DNA from: Streptacidiphilus sp. PB12-B1b
GTDB taxonomy: Bacteria > Actinomycetota > Actinomycetes > Streptomycetales > Streptomycetaceae
Direction of reading: 5' to 3'
Length of the DNA: 64,000 bases
Assembly (NCBI RefSeq): GCF_014084125.1
Contig: NZ_CP048405.1
Coordinates: 248,001 to 312,000 of the forward strand
Below are positions 25,983 to 35,081 of this stretch, piece after piece. The notes beneath the pieces are model-generated. The model saw only the letters and a program-made list of their open reading frames with translations. It made no database searches and was not told the DNA's origin. The translations under genes and the position numbers were made by a program. How positions within the stretch are numbered: position 1 is the stretch's first letter; every line of letters starts with the position of its first letter.

Positions 25983-26660
25983 GTGGCAGAGATGGCGGGG
26001 AGTCCGGTGCTGGTCGGGGGGTTGCCCGTGACCGCGCCCTTTCCCGGCGTCCGCAGAGCGGTGGACCGGGTGGTCGACCGTACGATCGACCGCGCCGTCG
26101 AGCACGGGCGCGGCGTCGAGCACGGGCTGGACCGGGCCGAGTACACCGCGGCCGCGGCCGTCGCCGAGGGCACCAGCGTCGACCTGCTCACCGAGACCTA
26201 CCAGGCGCACTACCGCTCGCTGCTGGGCCTGGCCGCGCTGCTCCTGGACGACGCCGCCTCCTGCGAGGACGTCGTGCAGGAGGCGTTCATCCGGGTCCAC
26301 GCGGCCCGGCGCCGGGTGCGCGAGCCGGACAAGACCCTGGCGTACCTGCGGCAGACCGTCGTCAACCTGTCCCGCTCCACGCTGCGCCGCCGGATCATGA
26401 GCCTGCGGCTGCTGCAGAAGCCCATGCCGGACATGGCCAGCGCCGAGGAGGGCGCGTACGACGCGCTCGAACGCGACCAGCTGCTGCAGGCCATGCGCGG
26501 ACTCCAGCGACGCCAGCGCGAGGTGCTGGTGCTGCGGTACTTCGCCGACATGACCGAGGCGCAGGTGGCGGACAGCCTCGGCATCTCGGTGGGCTCGGTC
26601 AAGGCGTACGGCTCGCGCGGGCTCGCGGCGCTGCGGCTGAGCATGGAGTCGGCGTCATGA
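25983..26660 (+). CDS. ECF-type RNA polymerase sigma factor (SigE70-like)
   Basis: About 225 residues. Region 2 is TYQAHYRSLLGLAALLLDDAASCEDVVQEAFIRVHA; region 4 is LQRRQREVLVLRYFADMTEAQVADSLGISVGSVKAYGSRG. The N-terminus (about 65 residues, RAVDRVVDRTIDRAVEHG) is extended and repetitive compared with the usual ECF. A GTG at 25983 or an ATG at 25992 could start it. ATGA overlap with the next gene implies that the membrane protein encoded there is its partner, most likely an anti-sigma factor or a target. Confidence 0.85.
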   Translation: MAEMAGSPVLVGGLPVTAPFPGVRRAVDRVVDRTIDRAVEHGRGVEHGLDRAEYTAAAAVAEGTSVDLLTETYQAHYRSLLGLAALLLDDAASCEDVVQEAFIRVHAARRRVREPDKTLAYLRQTVVNLSRSTLRRRIMSLRLLQKPMPDMASAEEGAYDALERDQLLQAMRGLQRRQREVLVLRYFADMTEAQVADSLGISVGSVKAYGSRGLAALRLSMESAS

Positions 26661-28147
26661 CCGACGGCATCCTGGACGGAACCGGCACCGGCACCGGCAC
26701 CGGAACCGGAACCGGAACCGGCAGCGGGCAGCCGGGCGGCGGCCTGCCCGGTAGCCTGCCCGTCGGCCCGGACGTCCCTCCCGGCGGCGGCCACGGGCCT
26801 GCGGGCGGCGACTCCGCCCTGGCGGGCACCCTCGCGGGCGGCGACGTCGGCGGACCGGCCGTCCCCGCCGCCCCCTCGGGCACCGGGGCGGCTGGACAAG
26901 CCGGGGGACAGGCCGTCGGCCAGGCCGGGGGACGGGCGTATGTGCGGGTGGTGCGGCCCGGGGGGAGCGTGGGCGGGGGCAGCGGCCGCCTCGGGGAGAT
27001 CCCGCCGATGCCGATGGCACCGCCCAGTGTGCTGCCGCCGTGGCTGACCGCCGCCGGCTCGGCGGGCACCGGCGGTACGGGGGCGGCGCAGGACGGCGGC
27101 CTCCTCCCGGAGGAGGCGCAGCTGCGCGAGCTGCTGCAGCGCTCCGTCGACGGGCTGCAGCCCGCCCCGGACTCGCTGGAGCTGCTGCGCCGGGCGGTGC
27201 CGCTGCGCCGGGCCCGCCGCCGCAGATGCGGCGGGATCGCCACCGCGCTGGTCCTCGGTGTGCTCGGCGGCCTGGTCCTGCACTCGCTGGCGGACGCGGG
27301 CGGGACCTCGCAGGGCCCCCAGTCCGGGCCGGGCTACCAGAACGCGGCCACCGCCTCCTCCGCCCGCAGCGGCAGCCCCGACTCCACCGGTGATCCGGTC
27401 GTGCCCTACCTGCCCGGCCCGACCGGCGGCTCGGCCTGGCCGGTCTCCGGGGGCGCGCCGTCCGGTCCGGCGCCCGGAGCGGCCGTCGGCTCCCGGTCGG
27501 GATCGTCCGCGCCGTGGACCGGCGGGACCACGGCCGGGGGGACCGGCTCGGTCACCTCCCCGCCGGCCGCCGAGTGCAGCCGGGCGCAGCTGGGCAGCGG
27601 CGCCGCGACCGTGGGCGCCCCGGACGCGGCCGGCACCATGTACGGCTCGTTCCAGGTCACCAACGTCTCCCGGACCACCTGCCAGGTGTCCGAGCCGGGG
27701 ACGGTCGCGGTGGTCTCCGTCAGCGGCACCCTGGCCTCCCGGATCACCGTGCAGCAGCACAGCGCCTCGGACCCGGCGACGCTGCTGCCGCCCCCGGCGG
27801 CCACGCCCAGCCCGGTGCTGCTCGCGCCGGGGCAGTCGTACGTCGTGGACTTCGCGTACGTGCCCGCCACCGGCGCCAACGCGCCCAGCTGCGGCAGCGC
27901 CGGTCCGACCGTGACCGCCTCGGCCAGCACCGACAGCCCGGTCAGCAACGGCCCGCCCGCGCCCCCGGCGCCGGCCGCCCGGCACGGTCAGGACGCCGGG
28001 CTGAGCCCCTCCCCGCAGCCGGGCGCCGACCCGACCGTCACGCTGGCGCACACCCCCGGCTCGGGCGGGCCGCTGGCGGCCAGCGCCACCCTCACCGACG
28101 CCTGCGCGGGCACGGTCTACGCCACCGCCCCGCTCGCCACCGGCTGA
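26657..28147 (+). CDS. Membrane-anchored protein with DUF4232-like extracellular domain, coupled to the sigma factor
   Basis: 496 residues in three parts. A Gly/Pro-rich cytoplasmic N-terminus begins with seven Gly-Thr pairs and contains LLPEEAQLRELLQRSVDGLQP (about 150). One membrane helix follows a basic stop (RRARRRRCGGIATALVLGVLGGLVLHSLA, about 185-210). The extracellular Ser/Pro-rich stalk leads to a C-terminal DUF4232-like beta domain (CSRAQL, YGSFQVTNVSRTTCQVSEPG). The layout fits an anti-sigma factor that senses outside conditions, but no zinc-binding HxxxCxxC motif is present. Function is inferred from coupling only. Confidence 0.72.
   Translation: MTDGILDGTGTGTGTGTGTGTGSGQPGGGLPGSLPVGPDVPPGGGHGPAGGDSALAGTLAGGDVGGPAVPAAPSGTGAAGQAGGQAVGQAGGRAYVRVVRPGGSVGGGSGRLGEIPPMPMAPPSVLPPWLTAAGSAGTGGTGAAQDGGLLPEEAQLRELLQRSVDGLQPAPDSLELLRRAVPLRRARRRRCGGIATALVLGVLGGLVLHSLADAGGTSQGPQSGPGYQNAATASSARSGSPDSTGDPVVPYLPGPTGGSAWPVSGGAPSGPAPGAAVGSRSGSSAPWTGGTTAGGTGSVTSPPAAECSRAQLGSGAATVGAPDAAGTMYGSFQVTNVSRTTCQVSEPGTVAVVSVSGTLASRITVQQHSASDPATLLPPPAATPSPVLLAPGQSYVVDFAYVPATGANAPSCGSAGPTVTASASTDSPVSNGPPAPPAPAARHGQDAGLSPSPQPGADPTVTLAHTPGSGGPLAASATLTDACAGTVYATAPLATG
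26681..26722 (+). repeat. Hexamer microsatellite encoding (Gly-Thr)n
   Basis: Seven units of ACCGGC or ACCGGA in the first codons of the membrane protein gene. Changes in copy number would alter only the disordered N-terminus. Confidence 0.85.
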
Positions 28148-28263
28148 GCGCCTGAGGTTGGCCGGACTGCCGGGAGGGGCCGTGGGCGCGGCCGTCAGCT
28201 GGGGTTCTCGCCGGGGGCTGACCCCTCTGCGGCCGCCGAATGAAGGGTGGTTACCGTGGGGGT

Positions 28264-29040
28264 GTGTACCGGTTCCTCCTGACCCCGCGCTGGCTCGGCC
28301 TCCACCTGTTCGCCGTGCTGGCCGTGCCGCTGTGCATCTGGCTGGGCGTGTGGCAGCTCAGCCGCTTCGAGCAGCGCACGCACACCGGCGACCACCGGGC
28401 CGCCCAGGCCGCCGCACTGGTCACCCACCCCGTGCCGCTCGCCGGGCTGATGGCCGGGGCCGACGCGCACACCGTGACCGCCGGGGACGCCGGCCGCGAG
28501 GTGACCTTCTCCGGGCGGTACGACGCCAAGGAACAGCTGCTGGTCCCGCAGCGGGTGGTGAACGGCCGGAACGGCTACTACGTGCTCACCCCGCTGCAAC
28601 TGGCCGACGGCACGCACATCGCGGTGATCCGCGGCTGGACCGCCGGCGCCGCGCACCTCGCCGCGCCGCCGACCGGCGAGGTCCAGCTGCGTGGACGGCT
28701 GCAGATCTCCGAGGACGAGAGCTCCCCGCAGGTGATCTCCACCGGTAGCCTGCCCCAGGGCCAGGTGGGCATGATCAGCCCCTCGACGCTGGTGAACCTG
28801 CTGCCGTACGGGGTGTACGACGGCTGGATCGCGCTGGACGCCGGCTCGACCGACCTCGTGCCGGTGCCGACCTACCAGGCCGCCGAGGGCGACGGGCTGA
28901 CCCTGGAGGCGTTCCAGAACCTGGGCTACACCTGCCAGTGGTTCGTCTTCGCCGGCTTCGCCGTCTTCATGTGGGCCCGGCTGGTCCGCCGCGAAGCCGA
29001 ACTCGTCCGCGACCGCCGACTCGGCATCGTCACCGCCTAG
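28264..29040 (+). CDS. SURF1-family cytochrome oxidase assembly protein
   Basis: 258 residues with the family's layout: an N-terminal membrane helix (WLGLHLFAVLAVPLCIWLGVWQL), a large extracytoplasmic domain with the signature VTFSGRYDAKEQLLVPQR and NGYYVLTPLQLADGTHIAVIRGW, and a C-terminal helix (CQWFVFAGFAVFMWARLV). It helps assemble the aa3 oxidase, probably at the haem a insertion step. The GTG at 28264 (VYRFLLTPRW) fits family starts better than the ATG at 28240. Confidence 0.9.
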   Translation: MYRFLLTPRWLGLHLFAVLAVPLCIWLGVWQLSRFEQRTHTGDHRAAQAAALVTHPVPLAGLMAGADAHTVTAGDAGREVTFSGRYDAKEQLLVPQRVVNGRNGYYVLTPLQLADGTHIAVIRGWTAGAAHLAAPPTGEVQLRGRLQISEDESSPQVISTGSLPQGQVGMISPSTLVNLLPYGVYDGWIALDAGSTDLVPVPTYQAAEGDGLTLEAFQNLGYTCQWFVFAGFAVFMWARLVRREAELVRDRRLGIVTA

Positions 29041-29280
29041 CCCCCACCACGCCCGCCCCGGCCCGAGCCGTCGCCCGCCCCAGCCCGCGCGGCCGTCCCG
29101 GCCCGCGCTCCCCGGCAGGGCGGTCACCGGCCCGAGCACCCACCCGCCCCCGGCCGTCCGAGTCGCGCGGCCAGCGGTCCCAGCGGCCTCCCCGGCCCCG
29201 CCCGGCCCGGCTGTCCCGGCCCGGTGCCGCGCGGGCCCGGCCCTGCCCGGCCCGGTGCCGGGGTGCGGGCCGCTCGGGGG

Positions 29281-31131
29281 TCAGACCAGGTGGCGGGCGA
29301 CGAAGTCCAGCTCGAGGCGGAGCTGCTTGATGCGCTCTTCCACCACCAGCGTGCCGTGCCCGGCCTCGTAGCGGTAGACCTCGTGCACCTTGCCGGACTT
29401 CTCCAGCAGCTGGATGTAGTTGTCGATCTGGGCGATCGGGCAGCGCGGGTCGTTGAGCCCGGCGCTGATGTAGACCGGGGCCTTGACCGCGTCCACGTAG
29501 GTGATCGGCGAGGAGTCCCGGTACCGCTCGGGGACGTCCTCCGGGGCGCCGCCGAAGAGGGTGCGGTCGATGGCCTTCAGCCCCTCCATCTCGTCGTGGT
29601 AGGCGGTGACGTAGTCGGCGACCGGGACGGCGGCCACGCCCAGCGTCCACAGCTCCGGCTGGGAGCCGAGGCCGAGCAGGGTCAGGTAGCCGCCCCAGGA
29701 GCCGCCGGTGAGCACCAGCCGGGCCGGGTCGGCCAGGCCGGAGTCGACGGCCCAGGCACGGACGGCGGCGATGTCCTCCAGCTCGATCAGGCCCACCCGG
29801 TGCTTCAGCGCGTCGGCCCACGCCTGCCCGTAGCCGGTCGAGCCGCGGTAGTTGACCCGGATCACCGCGAAGCCGTGGTCCAGCCAGGTGGCCGGGGCGG
29901 CCGCGAATTCGTCGCCGTCGTGGGCCATCGGCCCGCCGTGGATGTGGAACACGGTCGGGAACGGCTCGCTGCCGGTGGCCGGACGCTGCACCAGTGCGTG
30001 GACCGGGCCGCCGGGGCCGTCCACCCAGACGTCCTCGACCGGGGCGGACGGCGGCGCCTGCGGGCCGGGCGCGGCCAGCACCACCGTGCCGTCGGTGGAG
30101 CGGATGACCGGCGGCTGTTCCGAGGAGGACCACAGGTACTCCACGCTGCCGTCGGGCCGCGCGGTCGCGTCCAACACCGTGCCGGGCGGGGTGTGCAGCT
30201 GCTCCAGCGAGCCGGACGCCAGGTCGTAGCGGTAGATCTCGCTGCGGGCCCGGTAGGTGTGGTCCACCAGCAGTGCGGAGGCGTCCGGGTACCACTCGGC
30301 GGAGATGTCGCCGGGCAGCTCCAGCCGCAGCTCGGTCCGGTCGTCGGTGGCGGTGTCCCACAGCATCAGCTCCCAGCGGCCCCGGCGCTGGTGCGCGACC
30401 AGCAGCCGGGGATCGCCGTCGAGCGGGGCGAAGCCCAGGCTGCCCAGGCCCAGCGGCTCCTCGCGGCCGGTGGCGTCGTCCATCTCGGCGACGGTCGAGG
30501 CGTCGGCGGTGCGGATCACCCGCAGCGAGGCGTGCATGGCGTCGCCGTGCTCGGTGTGCTCGATCACGATCAGCGTGCCGTCCTGGGAGAGCCCGCCGAC
30601 ATGCGCCGACTCGCGGTGCCGGTACACCTCGACCGGCTCCGCGCCGGGACGCACCAGGTGCAGCGTGGTGCCGTCCTCGTCGGTGCAGCGGCCGACGACC
30701 GCGGTGACGCCGGTGCCCGGGCGGCCCAGGGCCAGGCCCTCCGCGTACGCCGGGGGCAGCCCGGGGACGGCCTCCTCGTCGGCCGCGCCCCCGCTGCGGC
30801 CGTCGGCGGCGTCCGGGCCGGGGTGGAAGCGCTGCCGCCGCCAGATGCCGAACTCGTCGCCGTCCTTGTCGTCGAACCACCAGATCCACTCGCCGTCCGG
30901 GGTGAGGAGGGCGTCGGTGGTGCCGTTGGCGCGGGCGGTCACCTGGCGCTGCGCGCCGGTGGCGCGGTCCCAGGCGTAGACCTCGAACGTGCCGGTGGCG
31001 TTGGACACGAAGAGGGACCGGTCGGGGGCCTGGTCGGCCCACGCGGGCAGGCTGATCCGGGCGGCCCGGTACCGCTGTTCCCAGACGGGGAGTTCGGCGA
31101 AGTCCTGCTGTTGCTGCGTCTCGCTGCTCAT
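29281..31131 (-). CDS. S9 family prolyl oligopeptidase-like serine peptidase
   Basis: 616 residues from the ATG at 31131, which has AGGATGG upstream. The N-terminal 370 residues form the beta-propeller (repeats such as TPDGEWIWWFDDKDGDEFGIW). The C-terminal alpha/beta hydrolase has the nucleophile in LTGGSWGGYLT, the Asp in NDPRCPI and the His in AGHGTLV, in the order of the S9 family. There is no signal peptide, so it is cytoplasmic and probably cleaves small peptides or acyl-peptides. It stands alone. Confidence 0.88.
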   Translation of the reverse strand: MSSETQQQQDFAELPVWEQRYRAARISLPAWADQAPDRSLFVSNATGTFEVYAWDRATGAQRQVTARANGTTDALLTPDGEWIWWFDDKDGDEFGIWRRQRFHPGPDAADGRSGGAADEEAVPGLPPAYAEGLALGRPGTGVTAVVGRCTDEDGTTLHLVRPGAEPVEVYRHRESAHVGGLSQDGTLIVIEHTEHGDAMHASLRVIRTADASTVAEMDDATGREEPLGLGSLGFAPLDGDPRLLVAHQRRGRWELMLWDTATDDRTELRLELPGDISAEWYPDASALLVDHTYRARSEIYRYDLASGSLEQLHTPPGTVLDATARPDGSVEYLWSSSEQPPVIRSTDGTVVLAAPGPQAPPSAPVEDVWVDGPGGPVHALVQRPATGSEPFPTVFHIHGGPMAHDGDEFAAAPATWLDHGFAVIRVNYRGSTGYGQAWADALKHRVGLIELEDIAAVRAWAVDSGLADPARLVLTGGSWGGYLTLLGLGSQPELWTLGVAAVPVADYVTAYHDEMEGLKAIDRTLFGGAPEDVPERYRDSSPITYVDAVKAPVYISAGLNDPRCPIAQIDNYIQLLEKSGKVHEVYRYEAGHGTLVVEERIKQLRLELDFVARHLV

Positions 31132-31268
31132 GGCCACCATCCTGCCGCCTCCCGGCGGCGGGCGGGAGTCGGTGCGCGGGAATGCGGACGCCCCGCCGGG
31201 CGCAGGGCTCGGCGGGGCGTCGGCTGTGCGTCAACGCCGTTGCGGCGCTGGTGCGGTGGGGCTGTGCA

Positions 31269-34200
31269 CTACATGTAGTAGCCGAACACGTCGGCGATCA
31301 CGTGGGTGGTGCTGTTGACGTACAGGTCGACCTTGCCGTCGGCGCCGATCGGGACCACGACCTGGTTGGGGACGGTCTCGCCCTTGATCCAGTTGAGGTT
31401 GGAGGTGGTCGGCTTGGTGCTGCCGTCGGCCCAGGCGATCAGGTTGCCCGAGCCGGCGGTGCTGGTGACGGTGACGTTCAGGACCGCCGTCTTGGCGCCC
31501 GACGGAACCCCGCCCTTGCCGGTGACCTGCAGCACGATGGTGCTGCCGCCGGTGATCGGGGCGGTGGTGGAGACGCCGACCGCGCTGCGGGTGTCCAGGA
31601 TCCGGTTCGGCGTGACACCGGTGAACGAGGTGCCGGTGGCGTCGGCGGTGTAGTAGCCGAAGACGTCCGCGATGACGTGTGCGCTGCCGTGCACCATCAG
31701 GCTGACGTTGCCGTCCGCGCCGATCGGCACGATCGCCAGGCCGGCCTGGGTGGTGCCGTTGGCGGCCCAGTTGACATTGGAGACGCCGGGGGCGGAGACG
31801 CCCTCGGGGAACGCCTCGATGTAGCCGCCGCCACCGGTGGTCTGCGTGGCCGTCAGGTTGAGCACGGCGGCCGTGGCGTCGGCGGGGACGTTGCCGTGGC
31901 CGCGGACGGCCAGGCTGACCGTCTGATTGGTGATCGGCGTCTTGGTGGCGATGCCGGTCGCGTTGCGGGTGTCCAGCAGACGGCTGGGGCTCACGCCGGT
32001 GAAGGTGTCACCGGTGGTGGCCTTGGTGAAGTAGCCCTGGATGTCGGCGATGACGGACGTGGCGCTGTTGGTGTAGAAGTCGATCGCGCCATCGCCCGGG
32101 ACCGCCACGGTCACCAGGTTGGAGATGGTCTGGCCCTTGGCCGTCCAGTTCAGGTTGGACGTCTTCGGCCGGGTGGTGTTGTCGCCCCAGGCGGTGAGGT
32201 TGCCCGCACCGGTGGTGTTGGTGACGGTGACGTTCAGGACCACCGCGGTCACGCCGGTGGACGGAATGCCCGCGATCTTGGAGTTGCCCTCGATCTGGAC
32301 GCCGGTCATGCCGCTGGCCGGGACGACGCTGCCGCCGCTGATGGTGCGGGTGTCCAGCAGCCGGGTCGGGGTGACCGGGTGGTAGGTGCCCGGGCCGGTG
32401 GCCGGAGCCGGGTCCGCGGCGCACAGCGCGGCGGTGAGGGTGGCCGCGTTGGGCTCACCGAGGCCGGTGGTCAGGTCGTAGCCGGTGCCGGCGTTGTAGC
32501 CGCCGTGGCTGTAGACGTTGTTGTTGCCGGCGGTGATGTCGGTGTAGTAGCTGCCGTAGCTCTTGGACGCCAGCCCGTACAGGGCGTAGTTCAGGTAGCC
32601 GAGCGGGCCGTTGGCCTGGCAGGTCGGCTGCGCGTCCGCGATGGCGGTCAGCGCGGCCCAGGTCGGCGAGGCGCCGCTGGTGCCGCCGATGGTGCCCCAG
32701 CCGCCGCCGATGTAGACCGGGTAGCCCGAGTCCGGGTCCGCCAGGGCGGAGACGTCGGGGACCTGGCGGCAGACGGAACCGGAAGCCGCCTTGCACGCGG
32801 CGGAGTTGAAGCCCGCGCCGGTGAAGCCGTTCTGGAAGCCGGCGCCGGTCAGGGACCAGACGTTGGAGGTGCCGCCGCCGGTGCCGCCGTTGTTGCTGTT
32901 CCAGGCGGAACGCGAGGTGGCGGGGTCGCCGGAGAGCAGGGTGCCGCCGACGCCGGTCACGAACGGCTGGCTGGCCGGGTCGGAGACGGAGAGGACGTTC
33001 TGGTCGGTGCCGCCGGCCGGCTCGCAGGCGTTGGCGCCGGCGTCACCGGAGGCGACGAAGATCGTCTGCCCCTGCGCCGCGGCCTCCTGCGAGTCGTAGT
33101 TCTCGGCGTTGATGACCGAGCCGTCGGTGTAGTACTCGCAGCCGCCGTAGCTGATGGACAGCACCTGGGCGCGGTCGTCGGTCACCATCGCCTGGTAGGT
33201 GGCGAGCCACTGGGCGTCGGTGAGGTTGGGGCCGAGGTCCGGGCCCTCGTAGTCGATGACCGAGGCGCCGGGGGCGAGGCTGGTGACGTCCTCCAGGTCC
33301 AGCAGCGACTCGACGCCGACGTTCGCGGAGGGGTTCGGCGCCTGCTTCGGGCCACCGTCGACCTTGACCACGCTGACCGGCACGTGGGTGCCGTAGCAGG
33401 CCTGGTAGGCGGCGAGGTCCGAGGCGGAGTAGTTCTCCAGCTCGAAGACGCCGATGGTGGTGCCGGCGCCGCTGGTGCTGCTGTGCGCCATGTTGTACGA
33501 CGCGGCGAGGTCCTCAGCGCTGTAGTAGCCGTTGCCGTCGCTGAAGCCGTAGTCGTTCGAGAGCGTCTGCGCGGCGGTGCCGCAGAGCTGCGGACCGGTG
33601 GTGGCCGCCGGGGCGGTGGCGCGGCTCCGGGTCGAGCCCTTGACGTGGACCGACGCGGCCGTGGCCGGGGTGATCAGCTTGGTGTGGTCGGTCTCGCGGC
33701 GGTTCAGCGTGTCCAGGCCGCCGACGCCAGAGATGTCCGCCGCCACCGACCCGGAGATCTGCGGCGCCGCGGTGTTGACGAAGCCGGTGGTGCCGTCCTT
33801 CAGCCGGTAGTCGGCGAAGCCGGTGCCGAAGGCGCGCGACGCGGCGGCCAGCGTGGTGTCGACCGGGATGGTCAGGCCGTCGGCGCTGACCTTGCCCGGC
33901 TTCAGGCCCTGGGCCTTGAGCGCGGCGGTCACCTTGGCGATGGTGTCCTGGGTCGGGCCGAACACCGAGGCGAACTGCCCCTTGGCCAGGTAGCGGTGGT
34001 ACTGGGCGCTGCCCTTGGTGGAGACGGCGGTGGCGAACGCCTGGAGCGCGCCCGGGTCGCGCGGCGTCAGCCCCACGGCCAGCTGGACGGCGGTGCTCCC
34101 GGCGGGCGCGCCGGTCTTGACGGCTCCGGCCGGGACGCGGGCGGCGGTGCCGACCCGCTGCGGCGAGGCGGACACGCCCCCGGCGAGCGGGCTCGCCGAG

Positions 34201-34376
34201 ACCGGCGCCACGGTGACGGCGTCGGCCGTGGCCGCCACCGAGACCATGGCCAGGGCCGCGGTCGAGGCGGCGATCGCCAGACGGGTGGTGTGCCGCCGCT
34301 TGCGGGCGGCGTGGTCGCGGCTGCCAGGGGCAGGGTCCATGGAACCCCCCGGCGCCGCAATGACCTTGTCGGTCAT
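31269..34376 (-). CDS. Secreted S53 (sedolisin/kumamolisin) peptidase with three C-terminal repeats
   Basis: 1035 residues. A long, twin-Arg-free signal (RKRRHTTRLAIAASTAALAM, about 26-54) leads to a pro-kumamolisin domain (95-235) and the S53 catalytic domain (about 260-652). Active site: E356 and D360 in ESLLDLEDV, the oxyanion Asp region SISYGGCEY, and nucleophile S567 in GGTSGASP. Calcium ligands are around DITAGNN and TGYDLTTG. Three about 115-residue repeats follow (664 to the end), each opening with a RLLDTR-like strand and closing with VIADVFGYY. AGGAGAG precedes the ATG. Such enzymes digest protein in acidic surroundings. Confidence 0.92.
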   Translation of the reverse strand: MTDKVIAAPGGSMDPAPGSRDHAARKRRHTTRLAIAASTAALAMVSVAATADAVTVAPVSASPLAGGVSASPQRVGTAARVPAGAVKTGAPAGSTAVQLAVGLTPRDPGALQAFATAVSTKGSAQYHRYLAKGQFASVFGPTQDTIAKVTAALKAQGLKPGKVSADGLTIPVDTTLAAASRAFGTGFADYRLKDGTTGFVNTAAPQISGSVAADISGVGGLDTLNRRETDHTKLITPATAASVHVKGSTRSRATAPAATTGPQLCGTAAQTLSNDYGFSDGNGYYSAEDLAASYNMAHSSTSGAGTTIGVFELENYSASDLAAYQACYGTHVPVSVVKVDGGPKQAPNPSANVGVESLLDLEDVTSLAPGASVIDYEGPDLGPNLTDAQWLATYQAMVTDDRAQVLSISYGGCEYYTDGSVINAENYDSQEAAAQGQTIFVASGDAGANACEPAGGTDQNVLSVSDPASQPFVTGVGGTLLSGDPATSRSAWNSNNGGTGGGTSNVWSLTGAGFQNGFTGAGFNSAACKAASGSVCRQVPDVSALADPDSGYPVYIGGGWGTIGGTSGASPTWAALTAIADAQPTCQANGPLGYLNYALYGLASKSYGSYYTDITAGNNNVYSHGGYNAGTGYDLTTGLGEPNAATLTAALCAADPAPATGPGTYHPVTPTRLLDTRTISGGSVVPASGMTGVQIEGNSKIAGIPSTGVTAVVLNVTVTNTTGAGNLTAWGDNTTRPKTSNLNWTAKGQTISNLVTVAVPGDGAIDFYTNSATSVIADIQGYFTKATTGDTFTGVSPSRLLDTRNATGIATKTPITNQTVSLAVRGHGNVPADATAAVLNLTATQTTGGGGYIEAFPEGVSAPGVSNVNWAANGTTQAGLAIVPIGADGNVSLMVHGSAHVIADVFGYYTADATGTSFTGVTPNRILDTRSAVGVSTTAPITGGSTIVLQVTGKGGVPSGAKTAVLNVTVTSTAGSGNLIAWADGSTKPTTSNLNWIKGETVPNQVVVPIGADGKVDLYVNSTTHVIADVFGYYM

Positions 34377-35081
34377 ACAGCTCTCCTATGAACGTGCGCG
34401 ACGTCAACGTCGGCGGCCCCGCGCGAACAGGACCCGTGCGAACATTCGCCGTCAAGTAGGGGCGTCAGGCCCGAATACGAGACAAATGTCGGCGCAGGGT
34501 GTTCCTCGGTGCGCACAAATGCACGGGAACAGCCACCGTGTGTGGACTAATCAGAAGAGTTTTCTATCAGTGGTGATCGATCGGTGGCCGGGCAGGGTGG
34601 TTGGGGTGAGCTTTTGTTATGAGATTGACGCAACGGGTGGGCAGGATGTCCCTGTTGCCCCGTGCCCACCACCACCGGCGGCAGCCCGGCCGTGTCCGCC
34701 GCGCGGCCCGCGGCCTGCGCCCGCTGCTCGGCCTGCGCTTCGGCCGCGCCCGTCGTCCGGCCCGTGTCCATCGCCCGGCCTGCGCCTGTTGCTCGGCCCG
34801 TGCCCGTCGCTCGGCCTACGCCCGCCCTTGGCCTGTGCCCGCCGCCCGGCCCGTGCCCTCTGCTTGGCCTGCACCCGCCGTCCGGCCCGTGTCGCTGCTC
34901 CGTCAGCGCCAGTCGCTCTGTCTGTGCCCGTCACTTGGCCTACGCTTCGGCCGTGTCTGCCGCCCTCGGTCTGCGCTTCGGCCGGGACCGTTGCTCGGTC
35001 CGTGTCCGCCGCTCGCCCGGACCAACCGCAGCCTGCGCCCGCCGCGCGGCCCGCAGCCCGCGCCTGCACCCGCTGTGCGGC
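34377..35081. repeat. Intergenic region with degenerate GC-rich repeats
   Basis: 705 bases. The first 240 hold the S53 promoter side and are AT-richer around 34540-34620. From about 34690 to 35090 the DNA is a degenerate array of roughly 20-30-base units built on CGGCCCGTG and GCTCGGCCT words. Open frames cross it on both strands, but all translate to low-complexity Arg/Pro/Ala sequence, so I call none a gene. Confidence 0.6.

Noticed and set aside
31182-34391. 1069-codon open frame on the plus strand opposite the S53 peptidase gene
   Set aside because: Gly/Ala/Asp/Val-rich translation without any motif; it is the complementary shadow of a high-GC gene whose peptidase motifs are unmistakable.
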